Positions 9,149 through 19,236 are shown, numbered from the stretch's first letter. The stretch is 64,000 nucleotides of DNA from Serratia sp. UGAL515B_01 (GCF_033095805.1 NZ_CP109901.1:3841766-3905765); one strand, 5' to 3'. Notes: generated from the letters alone by a model not told the origin. Numbers and translations are program-made.

Positions 9149-9769
9149 GTGCAAAGAAAATTAGATTTGCTGCTTTCAGCGGCAGGAATTGTGCTTACCG
9201 ATCAACAAAAGCAGCAATTGTTGGGTTATGTCGGTATGCTCGACAAATGGAACAAGGCTTATAACCTCACTTCTGTTCGTGATCCACAGCAAATGCTGGT
9301 GCGTCATATTCTGGACAGTATTGTGGTAAATACACATCTTTCGGGTTCTCGTTTTATCGATGTTGGCACTGGCCCCGGTTTGCCGGGGATCCCGTTGGCC
9401 ATCGTACGTCCCGATGCTCATTTCACATTACTGGATAGCTTGGGTAAGCGCGTACGCTTCCTACGGCAGGTACAGCATGAATTGGGGCTAAAAAATATCG
9501 AGCCAGTACAAAGCCGTGTGGAAGCGTTTGCTGCCGAACCGCCCTTTGATGGTGTAATCAGTCGTGCATTTGCTTCGTTGCATGACATGCTGACTTGGTG
9601 TCACCACTTACCTGCAAAAGAGCACGGGCGTTTCTACGCACTCAAAGGCGTTTGTCCTGAAGATGAATTGGCACAATTGCCAGAGGGGATTTCTCTGGAA
9701 GCCGTGATGCGTCTAAAGGTGCCTGAACTGGAAGGAGAGCGGCATTTAGTTGTTTTAAAGCCAAACTAA
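9149..9769 (+). CDS. rsmG: RsmG (GidB), 16S rRNA m7G527 methyltransferase
   Basis: Methylates N7 of G527 in 16S rRNA using S-adenosylmethionine. The SAM-binding loop DVGTGPGLPGIPL lies at about residues 71-83. The frame is open from 9113, but a GTG at 9149 preceded by AGAGG gives 206 residues beginning (M)QRKLDLLLSAAG, which matches the family start (E. coli 207). It follows mnmG by 140 bp and is the last gene before the atp leader region. Confidence 0.96.
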   Translation: MQRKLDLLLSAAGIVLTDQQKQQLLGYVGMLDKWNKAYNLTSVRDPQQMLVRHILDSIVVNTHLSGSRFIDVGTGPGLPGIPLAIVRPDAHFTLLDSLGKRVRFLRQVQHELGLKNIEPVQSRVEAFAAEPPFDGVISRAFASLHDMLTWCHHLPAKEHGRFYALKGVCPEDELAQLPEGISLEAVMRLKVPELEGERHLVVLKPN

Positions 9770-10395
9770 CTTTGTTCATTATCAAATAAATGCGAATTAT
9801 TGGTAGGCGTGAAATGTAAAAGTTAGCAGGCTAATCATTTAAGTGCTCTTATTATTGATTTACTTTTTATTAACATAATGTGGTTCGTTATTGCTGCTAC
9901 TGGCTCGATTACTAGGAGTAATTGTTATGTGAGTAACAAAATGTGAAAGATTCTGCTTTGTATTCACTGTTGCGGGTACGTTGTGGTAAATGTCAATAAA
10001 AGGTTTTGACGTAGTATAAGGAGTGTTTTTGAATAACTATTCCTTAATTTAATGATTTATAATGGTTTTTTATTACTTTTTTAGCTAAAAACGTCAATTA
10101 TTGATGTAAGTTATAAAGCAGAAAGGGGGCATTATTGTGATCGGTTGCACGTTTAATGGCGCAATATTGGAATGATCAGACAAATAAATAGGGCCTATTA
10201 TTCCGTTTGTTTTCTTGTGAAAATAGCCCTAAAAAGGGAAATTTAAATAATTGTTCACCTTTTCGCTACTTATCGATTGAATTCGTTGGAGTGGCCCGTA
10301 TAATTTGCACGTTTTTTGCTGCTTGACTCAGAACAGCAAAGGCAGTTTTATACGTCACTCAGCATACCCTAAGGGGGACGGAGAGAACAAACGTC
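9770..10395. promoter_or_regulatory. rsmG-atpI intergenic region with atp operon promoter
   Basis: A 626-bp AT-rich non-coding stretch; E. coli has a similar gap here. The best promoter is TTGAAT (10277-10282), a 16-bp spacer, and TATAAT (10299-10304), about 90 bp before atpI. A purine-rich ribosome site (GGGGGACGGAGAG) precedes atpI. Nothing coding is supported between 9770 and 10260. Confidence 0.7.
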
Positions 10396-10779
10396 ATGCC
10401 TGTGTCCCTTTACAGCGGAAAAGTTGCACGCAAACTGCTGTTTCTGCAGTTAATGACTTTTGTTTTGATCAGCGCTGCTTTCGGCCTGAAAAGTCTGGAA
10501 TGGAGTGGTTCGGCATTGGCGGGTGGCATTGCTGCCTGGTTACCTAATGCTATGTTTATGCTGTTTGCCTTGCGGCATCAGGCGCAGAAGCCGGTACCCG
10601 GTAGGGTCGCTTGGTCGTTTGCTATTGGCGAGGGGCTGAAGGTCGTGATCACCATCGTTTTGCTGATCGTGGCGCTTGGGGCGTTTAACGCGGCGTTCGT
10701 GCCGCTCGGCCTGACCTATTTAGCGGTGTTGATTGTGCAGATAGTGGCACCAACCGTGATTAACAGTTACCGAAATTAA
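10396..10779 (+). CDS. atpI: AtpI, ATP synthase accessory protein
   Basis: Small inner-membrane protein of the atp operon; in several bacteria it assists c-ring assembly or Mg2+ supply, and it is not part of the final enzyme. The 127-residue protein starts MPVSLYSGKVARKLLFLQ and has four hydrophobic segments at about 16-35, 42-60, 76-98 and 102-120. Length and order match the enterobacterial family. It is the first gene of the operon, 22 bp before atpB. Confidence 0.94.
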   Translation: MPVSLYSGKVARKLLFLQLMTFVLISAAFGLKSLEWSGSALAGGIAAWLPNAMFMLFALRHQAQKPVPGRVAWSFAIGEGLKVVITIVLLIVALGAFNAAFVPLGLTYLAVLIVQIVAPTVINSYRN

Positions 10780-10801
10780 CTAAATAAGGGTAAGAGGCAT
10801 C

Positions 10802-11578
10802 ATGTCTGCAGGAGAAGTCTTGACTCCACAGGAGTATATCGGTCACCACCTGACGCATCTTCAGGTCGGGACGGGGTTCTGGTCGATTAACGTCGACTCG
10901 ATGTTTTTCTCCGTTGTTCTCGGGGTTGTCTTCCTGGCGATTTTCCGCAAGGTTGCCAAAAACGCCACCAGCGGTGTACCGGGAAAGCTGCAAACCGCTG
11001 TTGAACTGATCATCGGTTTTGTCGACAGCACTGTCAAAGATATGTATCACGGCAAGAGTAAAGTGATCGCTCCGCTGGCGCTGACGGTCTTCGTCTGGGT
11101 ATTTTTGATGAACCTGATGGATCTGATACCGGTCGATTTCCTGCCGCACCTCGGTACGATGGCTGGGTTGCCTGCGCTGCGCGTGGTGCCTACCGCTGAT
11201 GTGAACATCACGTTGTCGATGGCGTTGGCCGTATTTGTCTTGATTCTGTTCTATAGCATTAAAATGAAAGGCATTGGTGGGTTCGCTAAAGAGTTAACCA
11301 TGCAGCCGTTCAATCACCCAGTATTTATTCCTATCAACCTGATTCTTGAAGGTGTCAGCCTGCTGTCCAAACCTATTTCACTAGGTCTGCGACTGTTTGG
11401 CAACATGTATGCGGGTGAGTTGATCTTCATCCTGATTGCTGGCTTGTTGCCGTGGTGGTCACAGTGGATCCTGAGTTTGCCTTGGGCGATCTTCCACATT
11501 TTGATCATTACGCTTCAAGCCTTTATTTTCATGGTTCTGACGATTGTCTATCTATCGATGGCGTCTGAAGAGCACTGA
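10802..11578 (+). CDS. atpB: ATP synthase F0 subunit a
   Basis: Proton-channel subunit of F0 in the inner membrane. The essential arginine is Arg197 in LGLRLFGNMYAGE, equivalent to E. coli Arg210. The protein is 258 residues against 271 because a loop after the N-terminal IGHHL motif is shorter. The C-terminal helix ends IVYLSMASEEH as in E. coli. atpE follows after 49 bp. Confidence 0.98.
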   Translation: MSAGEVLTPQEYIGHHLTHLQVGTGFWSINVDSMFFSVVLGVVFLAIFRKVAKNATSGVPGKLQTAVELIIGFVDSTVKDMYHGKSKVIAPLALTVFVWVFLMNLMDLIPVDFLPHLGTMAGLPALRVVPTADVNITLSMALAVFVLILFYSIKMKGIGGFAKELTMQPFNHPVFIPINLILEGVSLLSKPISLGLRLFGNMYAGELIFILIAGLLPWWSQWILSLPWAIFHILIITLQAFIFMVLTIVYLSMASEEH

Positions 11579-11627
11579 TTTTCTTTAAACACTTGCACTT
11601 ATAAACTGAAACAAACTGGAGACTGTC

Positions 11628-11867
<240 letters not shown>

Positions 11868-11927
11868 GTAGAGAACGTTCTCTACCGTTAGAAACCACAT
11901 TATTAACTTTTAAAGAGGCATTGTGCT

Positions 11928-12398
11928 GTGAATCTTAACGCAACAATCCTCGGCCAGGCTATCGCGTTCATCCTGTTTGTCTGGTTCTGTATGAAGTACG
12001 TATGGCCGCCAATTATGGCTGCTATCGAGAAGCGTCAGAAAGAAATTGCTGATGGCCTCGCTTCTGCAGAGCGTGCCAAAAAAGATTTGGACTTAGCGCA
12101 AGCCAATGCGACCGACCAGCTGAAAACTGCCAAAGCAGAAGCTCAGGTGATCATCGAGCAAGCAAATAAACGCAAAGCTCAGATCATGGACGAAGCGAAA
12201 GCGGAAGCCGAGCAGGAACGTAACAAAATTGTGGCGCAGGCTCAGGCTGAGATCGAAGCCGAACGTAAGCGCGCTCGTGAAGAGTTGCGTAAGCAAGTCG
12301 CGATGCTGGCTATTGCTGGCGCCGAGAAGATCATCGAACGTTCCGTGGATGAAGCTGCTAACAGCGACATCGTTGATAAACTGGTCGCTGAACTGTAA
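11928..12398 (+). CDS. atpF: ATP synthase F0 subunit b
   Basis: Peripheral stalk subunit: one N-terminal membrane helix (about residues 5-25), then a long charged coiled coil (residues 35-130) that dimerises and contacts the delta subunit. It has 156 residues, as in E. coli. The start codon is GTG at 11928 after AAAGAGGCA. It precedes atpH by 14 bp. Confidence 0.97.
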   Translation: MNLNATILGQAIAFILFVWFCMKYVWPPIMAAIEKRQKEIADGLASAERAKKDLDLAQANATDQLKTAKAEAQVIIEQANKRKAQIMDEAKAEAEQERNKIVAQAQAEIEAERKRAREELRKQVAMLAIAGAEKIIERSVDEAANSDIVDKLVAEL

Positions 12399-12412
12399 GG
12401 AGGGAGGGGCTG

Positions 12413-12946
12413 ATGTCTGAATTTGTAACTGTAGCTCGCCCCTACGCCAAAGCAGCTTTTGACTTTGCCGTTGAGAACCAAAGCGTAGAGCGCTGGCAGC
12501 AGATGCTGGCGTTTGCTGCTGTTGTCACACGCAACGAACAGATGGCGGAATTGCTTTCAGGTGCAGTTGCACCTGAAACATTGTCCAACACGTTTATTGC
12601 GGTATGTGGTAATGAGATCGACGAACATGGCCAGAACTTTATCCGTGTAATGGCCGAAAATGGACGTTTAATGGTTCTTCCTGCGGTGTTGCAACAGTTC
12701 ATCGAACTGCGCGCCGCGCTGGAATCCACTGTCGAAGTCGACGTGCTCTCTTCGAGCGCACTGAGTGACGAACAGCAGGCCAAAATTGCCGCTGCGATGG
12801 AAAAACGTTTGTCACGCAAAGTTAAGCTGAATTGCAAAATTGACAAGTCTGTACTGGCCGGCGTAATTATCCGCGCTGGTGATCTGGTGATTGATGGCAG
12901 CGTTCGCGGTCGTCTAGAACGCCTGGCAGACGTCTTGCAGTCTTAA
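12413..12946 (+). CDS. atpH: ATP synthase F1 subunit delta
   Basis: Connects the peripheral stalk to the top of the alpha3beta3 head. The 177-residue protein starts MSEFVTVARPYAKAAF, typical of the family, and ends in the conserved GDLVIDGSVRGRLERL segment. An AAGGAGGGAG ribosome site overlaps the end of atpF, so the genes are closely coupled. Confidence 0.97.
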   Translation: MSEFVTVARPYAKAAFDFAVENQSVERWQQMLAFAAVVTRNEQMAELLSGAVAPETLSNTFIAVCGNEIDEHGQNFIRVMAENGRLMVLPAVLQQFIELRAALESTVEVDVLSSSALSDEQQAKIAAAMEKRLSRKVKLNCKIDKSVLAGVIIRAGDLVIDGSVRGRLERLADVLQS

Positions 12947-12958
12947 GGGGACTGGAGC

Positions 12959-14500
12959 ATGCAACTGAATTCCACCGAAATCAGCGAACTGATCAAGCAG
13001 CGCATTGCTCAGTTCAATGTAGTGAGCGAAGCTCACAATGAAGGTACTATCGTTTCCGTCAGTGACGGGATCATCCGCGTACACGGTCTGGCCGATGTTA
13101 TGCAGGGCGAAATGATCGCTCTGCCAGGCAACCGTTATGCAATCGCATTAAACCTGGAGCGTGACTCTGTTGGTGCCGTGGTTATGGGTCCGTATGAGGA
13201 TCTGGCCGAAGGCATGAAGGTTAAATGTACTGGTCGTATTCTGGAAGTTCCCGTTGGCCGTGGCCTGCTGGGTCGTGTGGTTAACACGCTGGGCGCACCT
13301 ATTGACGGTAAAGGCCCGGTTGAGCACGACGGTTTCTCTGCGGTTGAGACCATCGCACCAGGCGTTATTGAACGTCAGTCTGTTGATGAACCTGTTCAGA
13401 CGGGATACAAGTCTGTCGACGCAATGATCCCAATCGGTCGTGGTCAGCGTGAGTTGGTGATCGGTGACCGTCAAACGGGTAAAACCGCTCTGGCGATTGA
13501 TGCGATCATCAACCAGCGCGATTCTGGTATCAAATGTGTTTACGTCGCTATTGGCCAGAAAGCATCCACCATTGCTAACGTGGTGCGCAAACTGGAAGAG
13601 CACGGCGCATTAGCCAATACCATCGTGGTTGTGGCAACTGCTTCAGAATCCGCTGCTTTGCAATACCTGGCACCTTATGCTGGTTGCGCAATGGGCGAAT
13701 ACTTCCGCGATCGTGGTGAAGATGCCCTGATAGTTTACGATGACCTGTCCAAACAGGCCGTTGCTTACCGTCAGATTTCTCTGTTGCTTCGTCGTCCACC
13801 AGGCCGTGAAGCTTATCCCGGTGATGTTTTCTATCTCCACTCTCGTTTGTTGGAGCGTGCCGCGCGTGTTAACGCCGATTACGTTGAAGCTTTCACCAAA
13901 GGTGAAGTTAAAGGGAAAACCGGTTCACTGACCGCTCTGCCGATCATTGAAACTCAGGCTGGTGACGTTTCTGCGTTCGTTCCGACTAACGTAATCTCGA
14001 TTACCGATGGTCAGATCTTCTTGGAATCGAACCTGTTTAACTCTGGTATCCGCCCAGCAGTTAACCCGGGTATCTCCGTATCCCGTGTTGGTGGTGCAGC
14101 ACAGACCAAGATCATGAAAAAGCTGTCTGGTGGTATTCGTACCGCATTGGCACAGTATCGTGAACTGGCTGCGTTTTCTCAGTTTGCTTCCGACTTGGAT
14201 GATGCAACGCGTAAACAGCTAAGCCATGGTCAGAAAGTAACCGAGTTGCTGAAGCAGAAACAGTATGCGCCGATGTCTGTTGCACAACAGTCTCTGGTGC
14301 TGTTTGCCGCAGAGCGTGGCTACCTGAACGATGTTGAAGTGGCTAAAGTCGTCAGCTTCGAAGCGGCTCTGGTTGCGTATGCCGATCGCGAGCATGCCGA
14401 ACTGCTAAACCACATCAACCAAACTGGTGCATACAACGATGAGATCGAAGGTAAGCTGAAAGGCATCCTCGATACCTTCAAGGCAACCCAGTCCTGGTAA
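12959..14500 (+). CDS. atpA: ATP synthase F1 subunit alpha
   Basis: Non-catalytic nucleotide-binding subunit of F1. Walker A is GDRQTGKT at about residues 169-176, Walker B ends in LIVYDD, and the ATP synthase alpha/beta signature PGREAYPGDVFYLHS is present. The 513-residue length is identical to E. coli. It lies 12 bp after atpH. Confidence 0.98.
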   Translation: MQLNSTEISELIKQRIAQFNVVSEAHNEGTIVSVSDGIIRVHGLADVMQGEMIALPGNRYAIALNLERDSVGAVVMGPYEDLAEGMKVKCTGRILEVPVGRGLLGRVVNTLGAPIDGKGPVEHDGFSAVETIAPGVIERQSVDEPVQTGYKSVDAMIPIGRGQRELVIGDRQTGKTALAIDAIINQRDSGIKCVYVAIGQKASTIANVVRKLEEHGALANTIVVVATASESAALQYLAPYAGCAMGEYFRDRGEDALIVYDDLSKQAVAYRQISLLLRRPPGREAYPGDVFYLHSRLLERAARVNADYVEAFTKGEVKGKTGSLTALPIIETQAGDVSAFVPTNVISITDGQIFLESNLFNSGIRPAVNPGISVSRVGGAAQTKIMKKLSGGIRTALAQYRELAAFSQFASDLDDATRKQLSHGQKVTELLKQKQYAPMSVAQQSLVLFAAERGYLNDVEVAKVVSFEAALVAYADREHAELLNHINQTGAYNDEIEGKLKGILDTFKATQSW

Positions 14501-14558
14501 CGCACAGCGGCCTGCTATTGAAAGACAGCAGGCCGTCTGGCAATGAGGAGAAGCAGAG

Positions 14559-15422
14559 ATGGCCGGCGCAAAAGAGATACGTAGTAAGATCGCTAGCGTG
14601 CAAAACACGCAAAAGATCACTAAAGCGATGGAGATGGTCGCCGCCTCCAAAATGCGTAAAACGCAGGATCGTATGGCGGCCAGCCGTCCTTATGCAGAAA
14701 CCATACGTGAGGTGATAGGTCACCTGGCGTTAGGGAATCTGGAATATAAGCACCCGTACCTTGATGAGCGTGACGTAAAGCGCGTCGGGTATCTTGTGGT
14801 GTCTACTGACCGGGGGCTCTGTGGTGGCTTGAACATCAATCTGTTCAAAAAACTATTGACAGAGATGAAGGACTGGACTGAAAAAAACGTTCAAGTTGAT
14901 TTGGCGCTGATTGGCTCTAAAGCGACCTCTTTCTTCGGTTCCGTTGGGGGCAACGTAGTTGCTCAAGTGACGGGGATGGGGGATAACCCATCCTTGTCGG
15001 ACCTGATCGGACCGGTAAAAGTGATGTTGAAAGCTTTCGACGAAGGTCGTTTGGACAAGTTGTACATTGTCAACAACAAATTTATTAATACGATGTCCCA
15101 GGAACCGCAGATATTGCAACTTCTGCCATTGCCACCTTCCGATGACAGTGAGCTGAAGAGAAAAACCTGGGATTACCTGTATGAGCCTGATCCAAGAGTG
15201 CTGCTTGATACTTTGCTGCGCCGCTATGTGGAATCACAGGTTTATCAGGGCGTCGTGGAAAACCTGGCCAGCGAGCAGGCCGCGCGAATGGTAGCGATGA
15301 AAGCCGCAACCGATAACGGCGGTAGCCTGATCAAAGAGCTGCAGTTGGTATACAACAAGGCACGTCAGGCCAGCATCACTCAGGAACTCACCGAGATCGT
15401 TTCGGGAGCCTCCGCGGTTTAA
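14559..15422 (+). CDS. atpG: ATP synthase F1 subunit gamma
   Basis: Central rotor shaft of F1. The 287-residue protein has the N-terminal helix MAGAKEIRSKIASVQNTQKI and the C-terminal helix ending VYNKARQASITQELTEIV; these form the antiparallel coiled coil that enters the alpha3beta3 ring. A GAGGAGAAGCAG ribosome site precedes the start. The reading frame is intact. Confidence 0.98.
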   Translation: MAGAKEIRSKIASVQNTQKITKAMEMVAASKMRKTQDRMAASRPYAETIREVIGHLALGNLEYKHPYLDERDVKRVGYLVVSTDRGLCGGLNINLFKKLLTEMKDWTEKNVQVDLALIGSKATSFFGSVGGNVVAQVTGMGDNPSLSDLIGPVKVMLKAFDEGRLDKLYIVNNKFINTMSQEPQILQLLPLPPSDDSELKRKTWDYLYEPDPRVLLDTLLRRYVESQVYQGVVENLASEQAARMVAMKAATDNGGSLIKELQLVYNKARQASITQELTEIVSGASAV

Positions 15423-15530
15423 CCAGGTTATTACCCTGAATACTTCCGATTGCGGGGAAGCGAAAAGAAAGCAGCTAGCGCTCCAGCAATTTGAAACACA
15501 ACGGGTAAACGAATTACGTAGAGGATTAAG

Positions 15531-16913
15531 ATGGCTACTGGAAAGATTATCCAGGTAATCGGCGCCGTGGTGGACGTCGAGTTCCCTCAGGATGCCGTAC
15601 CAAAAGTGTACAACGCTCTTGAGGTTGAAAACGGCACTGAGAAACTGGTGCTGGAAGTTCAGCAACAGCTGGGTGGTGGCGTGGTTCGCTGTATCGCAAT
15701 GGGGACCTCTGATGGTCTGCGTCGCGGTCTGAAAGTGACCGATCTGCAACACCCGATTGAAGTCCCGGTAGGTAAAGCTACCTTAGGCCGCATCATGAAC
15801 GTATTGGGTCAACCCATCGACATGAAAGGCGACATCGGCGAAGAAGAACGTTGGGCTATCCACCGCTCTGCACCAAGCTACGAAGAGCTGTCGAATTCCC
15901 AAGAGTTGCTGGAAACCGGTATCAAGGTAATGGACTTGATCTGCCCGTTCGCCAAGGGGGGTAAAGTAGGTCTGTTCGGTGGTGCGGGTGTGGGTAAAAC
16001 CGTAAACATGATGGAGTTGATCCGTAACATTGCGATCGAACACTCTGGTTATTCTGTGTTTGCAGGTGTGGGTGAACGTACTCGTGAGGGTAACGACTTC
16101 TACCACGAAATGACCGACTCCAAGGTACTGGACAAGGTTTCACTGGTTTATGGCCAGATGAACGAGCCACCAGGTAACCGTCTGCGCGTTGCGCTGACAG
16201 GCCTGACCATGGCTGAAAAATTCCGTGACGAAGGCCGTGATGTTCTGTTGTTCGTGGATAACATCTATCGTTATACCCTGGCCGGTACTGAAGTGTCGGC
16301 ACTTTTGGGGCGTATGCCATCAGCAGTAGGTTATCAGCCAACGCTGGCAGAAGAGATGGGTGCTTTACAAGAGCGTATAACCTCGACCAAGACGGGGTCA
16401 ATCACCTCTGTTCAGGCCGTTTATGTTCCTGCGGATGACTTGACTGACCCGTCACCAGCCACCACCTTTGCCCACTTGGATGCAACAGTGGTATTGAGCC
16501 GTAACATCGCCTCTCTGGGTATCTACCCGGCCGTTGACCCGCTGGATTCTACCAGCCGTCAGTTGGACCCACTGGTCGTTGGCCAAGAGCACTATGATGT
16601 AGCGCGTGGCGTGCAGTCTATTCTGCAACGCTATCAGGAACTGAAAGATATTATCGCGATCTTGGGTATGGACGAGCTGTCAGAAGACGACAAGCTGGTG
16701 GTATCCCGTGCACGTAAAATCCAACGTTTCCTGTCTCAGCCGTTCTTTGTGGCAGAAGTCTTCACCGGTTCTCCGGGCAAGTTCGTATCGCTGAAAGATA
16801 CCATTCGTGGTTTCAAAGGCATTATGGAAGGCGACTATGACCACCTGCCAGAACAGGCGTTCTACATGGTTGGCACCATTGAAGAAGCAGTGGAAAAAGC
16901 CAAGAAACTGTAA
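15531..16913 (+). CDS. atpD: ATP synthase F1 subunit beta
   Basis: Catalytic subunit of F1. Walker A GGAGVGKT is at residues 150-157, the catalytic glutamate lies in GVGERTREGNDF, Walker B ends LLFVDN, and the DELSEED-loop equivalent reads DELSEDD. It has 460 residues, as in E. coli. A spacer of 108 bp separates it from atpG. Confidence 0.98.
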   Translation: MATGKIIQVIGAVVDVEFPQDAVPKVYNALEVENGTEKLVLEVQQQLGGGVVRCIAMGTSDGLRRGLKVTDLQHPIEVPVGKATLGRIMNVLGQPIDMKGDIGEEERWAIHRSAPSYEELSNSQELLETGIKVMDLICPFAKGGKVGLFGGAGVGKTVNMMELIRNIAIEHSGYSVFAGVGERTREGNDFYHEMTDSKVLDKVSLVYGQMNEPPGNRLRVALTGLTMAEKFRDEGRDVLLFVDNIYRYTLAGTEVSALLGRMPSAVGYQPTLAEEMGALQERITSTKTGSITSVQAVYVPADDLTDPSPATTFAHLDATVVLSRNIASLGIYPAVDPLDSTSRQLDPLVVGQEHYDVARGVQSILQRYQELKDIIAILGMDELSEDDKLVVSRARKIQRFLSQPFFVAEVFTGSPGKFVSLKDTIRGFKGIMEGDYDHLPEQAFYMVGTIEEAVEKAKKL

Positions 16914-16933
16914 CGTCTTGAGAGGAGGGTAAT

Positions 16934-17353
16934 ATGGCTATGACTTACCATCTGGATGTTGTCAGCGCGGAAAAACAGATGTTTTCCGGTCTGGTACAAA
17001 AGATCCAGGTGACAGGCAGCGAAGGCGAACTGGGGATATTCCCAGGCCATGCGCCGCTGCTGACTGCCATCAAGCCTGGTATGGTGCGTATTGTTAAGCA
17101 GCACGGTGACGAGGAGTTTATTTACCTGTCCGGTGGTATCCTAGAGGTGCAATCGAGCGTGGTCACCGTACTTGCAGACACTGCTATCCGTGGAGAGGAT
17201 CTTGACGAAGCTAAAGCGCTGGAAGCCAAGCATAAAGCTGAAGATCATATTCGTAGCTCTCATGGCGATGTCGACTACGCTCAGGCTTCCGCTGAACTGG
17301 CAAAAGCACTCGCGAAGTTGCGCGTTATCGAGCTAACCAAAAAAGCGATGTAA
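16934..17353 (+). CDS. atpC: ATP synthase F1 subunit epsilon
   Basis: Rotor subunit that also inhibits ATP hydrolysis through its C-terminal helices. The 139 residues comprise a beta-sandwich domain (to about 85) with the conserved GELGIFPGHAPLLT block, then two helices. It is the last gene of the atp operon, 20 bp after atpD, and is followed by a terminator. Confidence 0.97.
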   Translation: MAMTYHLDVVSAEKQMFSGLVQKIQVTGSEGELGIFPGHAPLLTAIKPGMVRIVKQHGDEEFIYLSGGILEVQSSVVTVLADTAIRGEDLDEAKALEAKHKAEDHIRSSHGDVDYAQASAELAKALAKLRVIELTKKAM

Positions 17354-17383
17354 CACTCAGGTATTGTTTACAACGCCTGAGAT

Positions 17384-17417
17384 CAAAAAGCGGCCCTCGT
17401 TGGTCGCTTTTTTTTTG
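17384..17417 (+). terminator. Rho-independent terminator of the atp operon
   Basis: A hairpin with arms AAAGCGGCC and GGTCGCTTT (one mismatch) is followed directly by a run of nine T residues. It lies about 30 bp after the atpC stop. Confidence 0.9.
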
Positions 17418-17647
17418 CTTTAAAATAAGCATTTGAGCATGATTAATATTGCGATGTATAAACGCCGCGAATTGAATCAAGCGTCTCCGATTGCAGACAG
17501 TTTTTTTGCTGTGAAATGGGATTGGCGTAGTTAACGGCAAGCTTAGAGCGATGTGTTCTGCACCCGATTCGTGTAGAGAAATATGTAGTAATTTCGTCAC
17601 CAAACGGTTTTACTTTCGTCCATCAAAATGGAGTTATCAGGTTGCTT

Positions 17648-19018
17648 ATGTCTAACAGCGCAATGAGCGTGGTTATCCTCGCCGCGGGCAAGGGAACTCG
17701 CATGTATTCCGACCTTCCCAAAGTGTTACATCCACTGGCAGGCAAGCCCATGGTGCAACACGTCATTGATGCTGCCATGAAGCTAGGTGCTAAGAACGTG
17801 CATCTGGTTTATGGCCACGGTGGTGAACTGCTAAAAAGTACCTTGAAGAACCAGGTGCTCAATTGGGTATTACAAGCAGAACAACTGGGTACTGGTCATG
17901 CTATGCAGCAGGCTGCGGCACATTTTTCTGATGATGAAGACGTGCTGATGCTGTACGGCGACGTGCCTTTGATTGCTGTCGATACACTGACACGCCTTCT
18001 AGCGGCAAAGCCTTTGGGTGGCATTGGTCTGTTGACGGTAAAGTTGCAGGACCCTAGCGGTTATGGCCGTATTGTACGTGAAAACGGTGAAGTTGTAGGC
18101 ATTGTTGAACATAAAGATGCCAGTGAACAACAACGGCAAATTAATGAAATCAACACCGGTATTTTGGTAGCCAATGGCCGCGATTTGAAGCGTTGGCTAA
18201 GTCTGTTGAACAATAGCAATGCTCAGGGTGAGTTCTACATCACCGATATCATTGCGTTAGCTCATGCTGATGGTAAGAAGATTGAAACGGTACATCCTGC
18301 GCGTTTGAGCGAAGTTGAGGGTGTGAATAACCGCCTACAGCTGTCACAGTTGGAACGCGTCCATCAGGCTGAGCAGGCCGAAAAACTGCTCTTGGCAGGC
18401 GTGATGTTGTTGGACCCGGCGCGTTTCGATCTGCGTGGTGAGCTGGAACACGGTCGCGATATTTCTATTGATGCTAATGTCATCATCGAAGGTAAAGTCA
18501 AGTTGGGTAATCGTGTGAAGATTGGTGCGGGTTGCGTACTCAAGAACTGCGTGATTGGTGACGATTGTGAAATCAGCCCTTATAGCGTGATTGAAGATGC
18601 GCTACTAGAGGCAGCTTGTAGCGTTGGCCCATTTGCCCGTTTGCGGCCAGGTGCCGAATTGGCTGAAGGTGCGCACGTTGGCAACTTTGTGGAAATCAAA
18701 AAAGCGCGTCTTGGCAAAGGGTCTAAAGCCGGGCATTTAAGCTATCTGGGGGATGCTGAGATTGGCGACGGTGTGAATATCGGGGCGGGAACGATTACCT
18801 GTAACTATGACGGTGCAAACAAACATAAGACAGTCATTGGTGACGGTGTGTTCGTCGGTTCGGATACACAACTGGTGGCGCCGGTATCTGTTGGCAGAGG
18901 TGCGACCATTGCTGCTGGCACCACTGTTACGCGTGATATTGCTGAAGATGAACTGGTGTTGAGCCGTGTTAAGCAAGTGCACATACAAGGTTGGCAGCGC
19001 CCGGTGAAGAAAAAGTAA
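17648..19018 (+). CDS. glmU: GlmU, bifunctional GlcN-1-P acetyltransferase / GlcNAc-1-P uridyltransferase
   Basis: Makes UDP-GlcNAc for peptidoglycan and LPS. The N-terminal uridyltransferase domain begins with LAAGKGTRMYSDLPKVLH (G-x-G-T-R-M loop). The C-terminal half is a left-handed beta helix of hexapeptide repeats with the conserved NFVEIKKARLGKGSKAGHL acetyltransferase segment. ATG 17648 gives 456 residues, the same as E. coli; a TTG at 17642 is an unlikely alternative. It pairs with glmS downstream. Confidence 0.97.
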   Translation: MSNSAMSVVILAAGKGTRMYSDLPKVLHPLAGKPMVQHVIDAAMKLGAKNVHLVYGHGGELLKSTLKNQVLNWVLQAEQLGTGHAMQQAAAHFSDDEDVLMLYGDVPLIAVDTLTRLLAAKPLGGIGLLTVKLQDPSGYGRIVRENGEVVGIVEHKDASEQQRQINEINTGILVANGRDLKRWLSLLNNSNAQGEFYITDIIALAHADGKKIETVHPARLSEVEGVNNRLQLSQLERVHQAEQAEKLLLAGVMLLDPARFDLRGELEHGRDISIDANVIIEGKVKLGNRVKIGAGCVLKNCVIGDDCEISPYSVIEDALLEAACSVGPFARLRPGAELAEGAHVGNFVEIKKARLGKGSKAGHLSYLGDAEIGDGVNIGAGTITCNYDGANKHKTVIGDGVFVGSDTQLVAPVSVGRGATIAAGTTVTRDIAEDELVLSRVKQVHIQGWQRPVKKK

Positions 19019-19031
19019 TACCATTTTCTTT

Positions 19032-19054
19032 GCCCCCTCTCACTGGGAGGGGGC
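19032..19054 (+). terminator. Stem-loop after glmU
   Basis: Perfect arms GCCCCCTC and GAGGGGGC enclose a 7-nt loop 13 bp after the glmU stop. The downstream T tract is weak (TATGTTTT), so it may attenuate, or protect the glmU end of a glmUS transcript, rather than stop it fully. Confidence 0.55.
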
Positions 19055-19109
19055 TATGTTTTGCTCAGTGTTCTTTATTTTCAATGCAGAGTACTGAGCA
19101 AAACATAAA

Positions 19110-19236
19110 AGTCCTCAATAGATTTTAAGTTTGCGGCTAGGCGGCAAGCGTAATAATTCCCAGGAACGTAGTTAGCTAAGTGACTGGAATGAGTACGCAC
19201 AGCCAACAATGCAGTGGCTTGGAAGATGAAGAGGAT
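19110..19236. repeat. Degenerate ERIC element between glmU and glmS
   Basis: A 127-bp stretch aligns end to end with the intact ERIC copy at 27406. Matching landmarks include TAGGCGGCAA, CCCAGGAACG at the core and CTAAGTGACTGGAATGAG, ending in GAGGATA. Many substitutions show an old insertion. It would be transcribed within a glmU-glmS mRNA and could fold. Confidence 0.75.

Noticed and set aside
10760..11149. 129-codon minus-strand frame over atpB
   Set aside because: Antisense shadow of a conserved gene; composition is the mirror of atpB codons. The same holds for the many antisense frames over the atp, glm, pst, gyrB and yidC genes.
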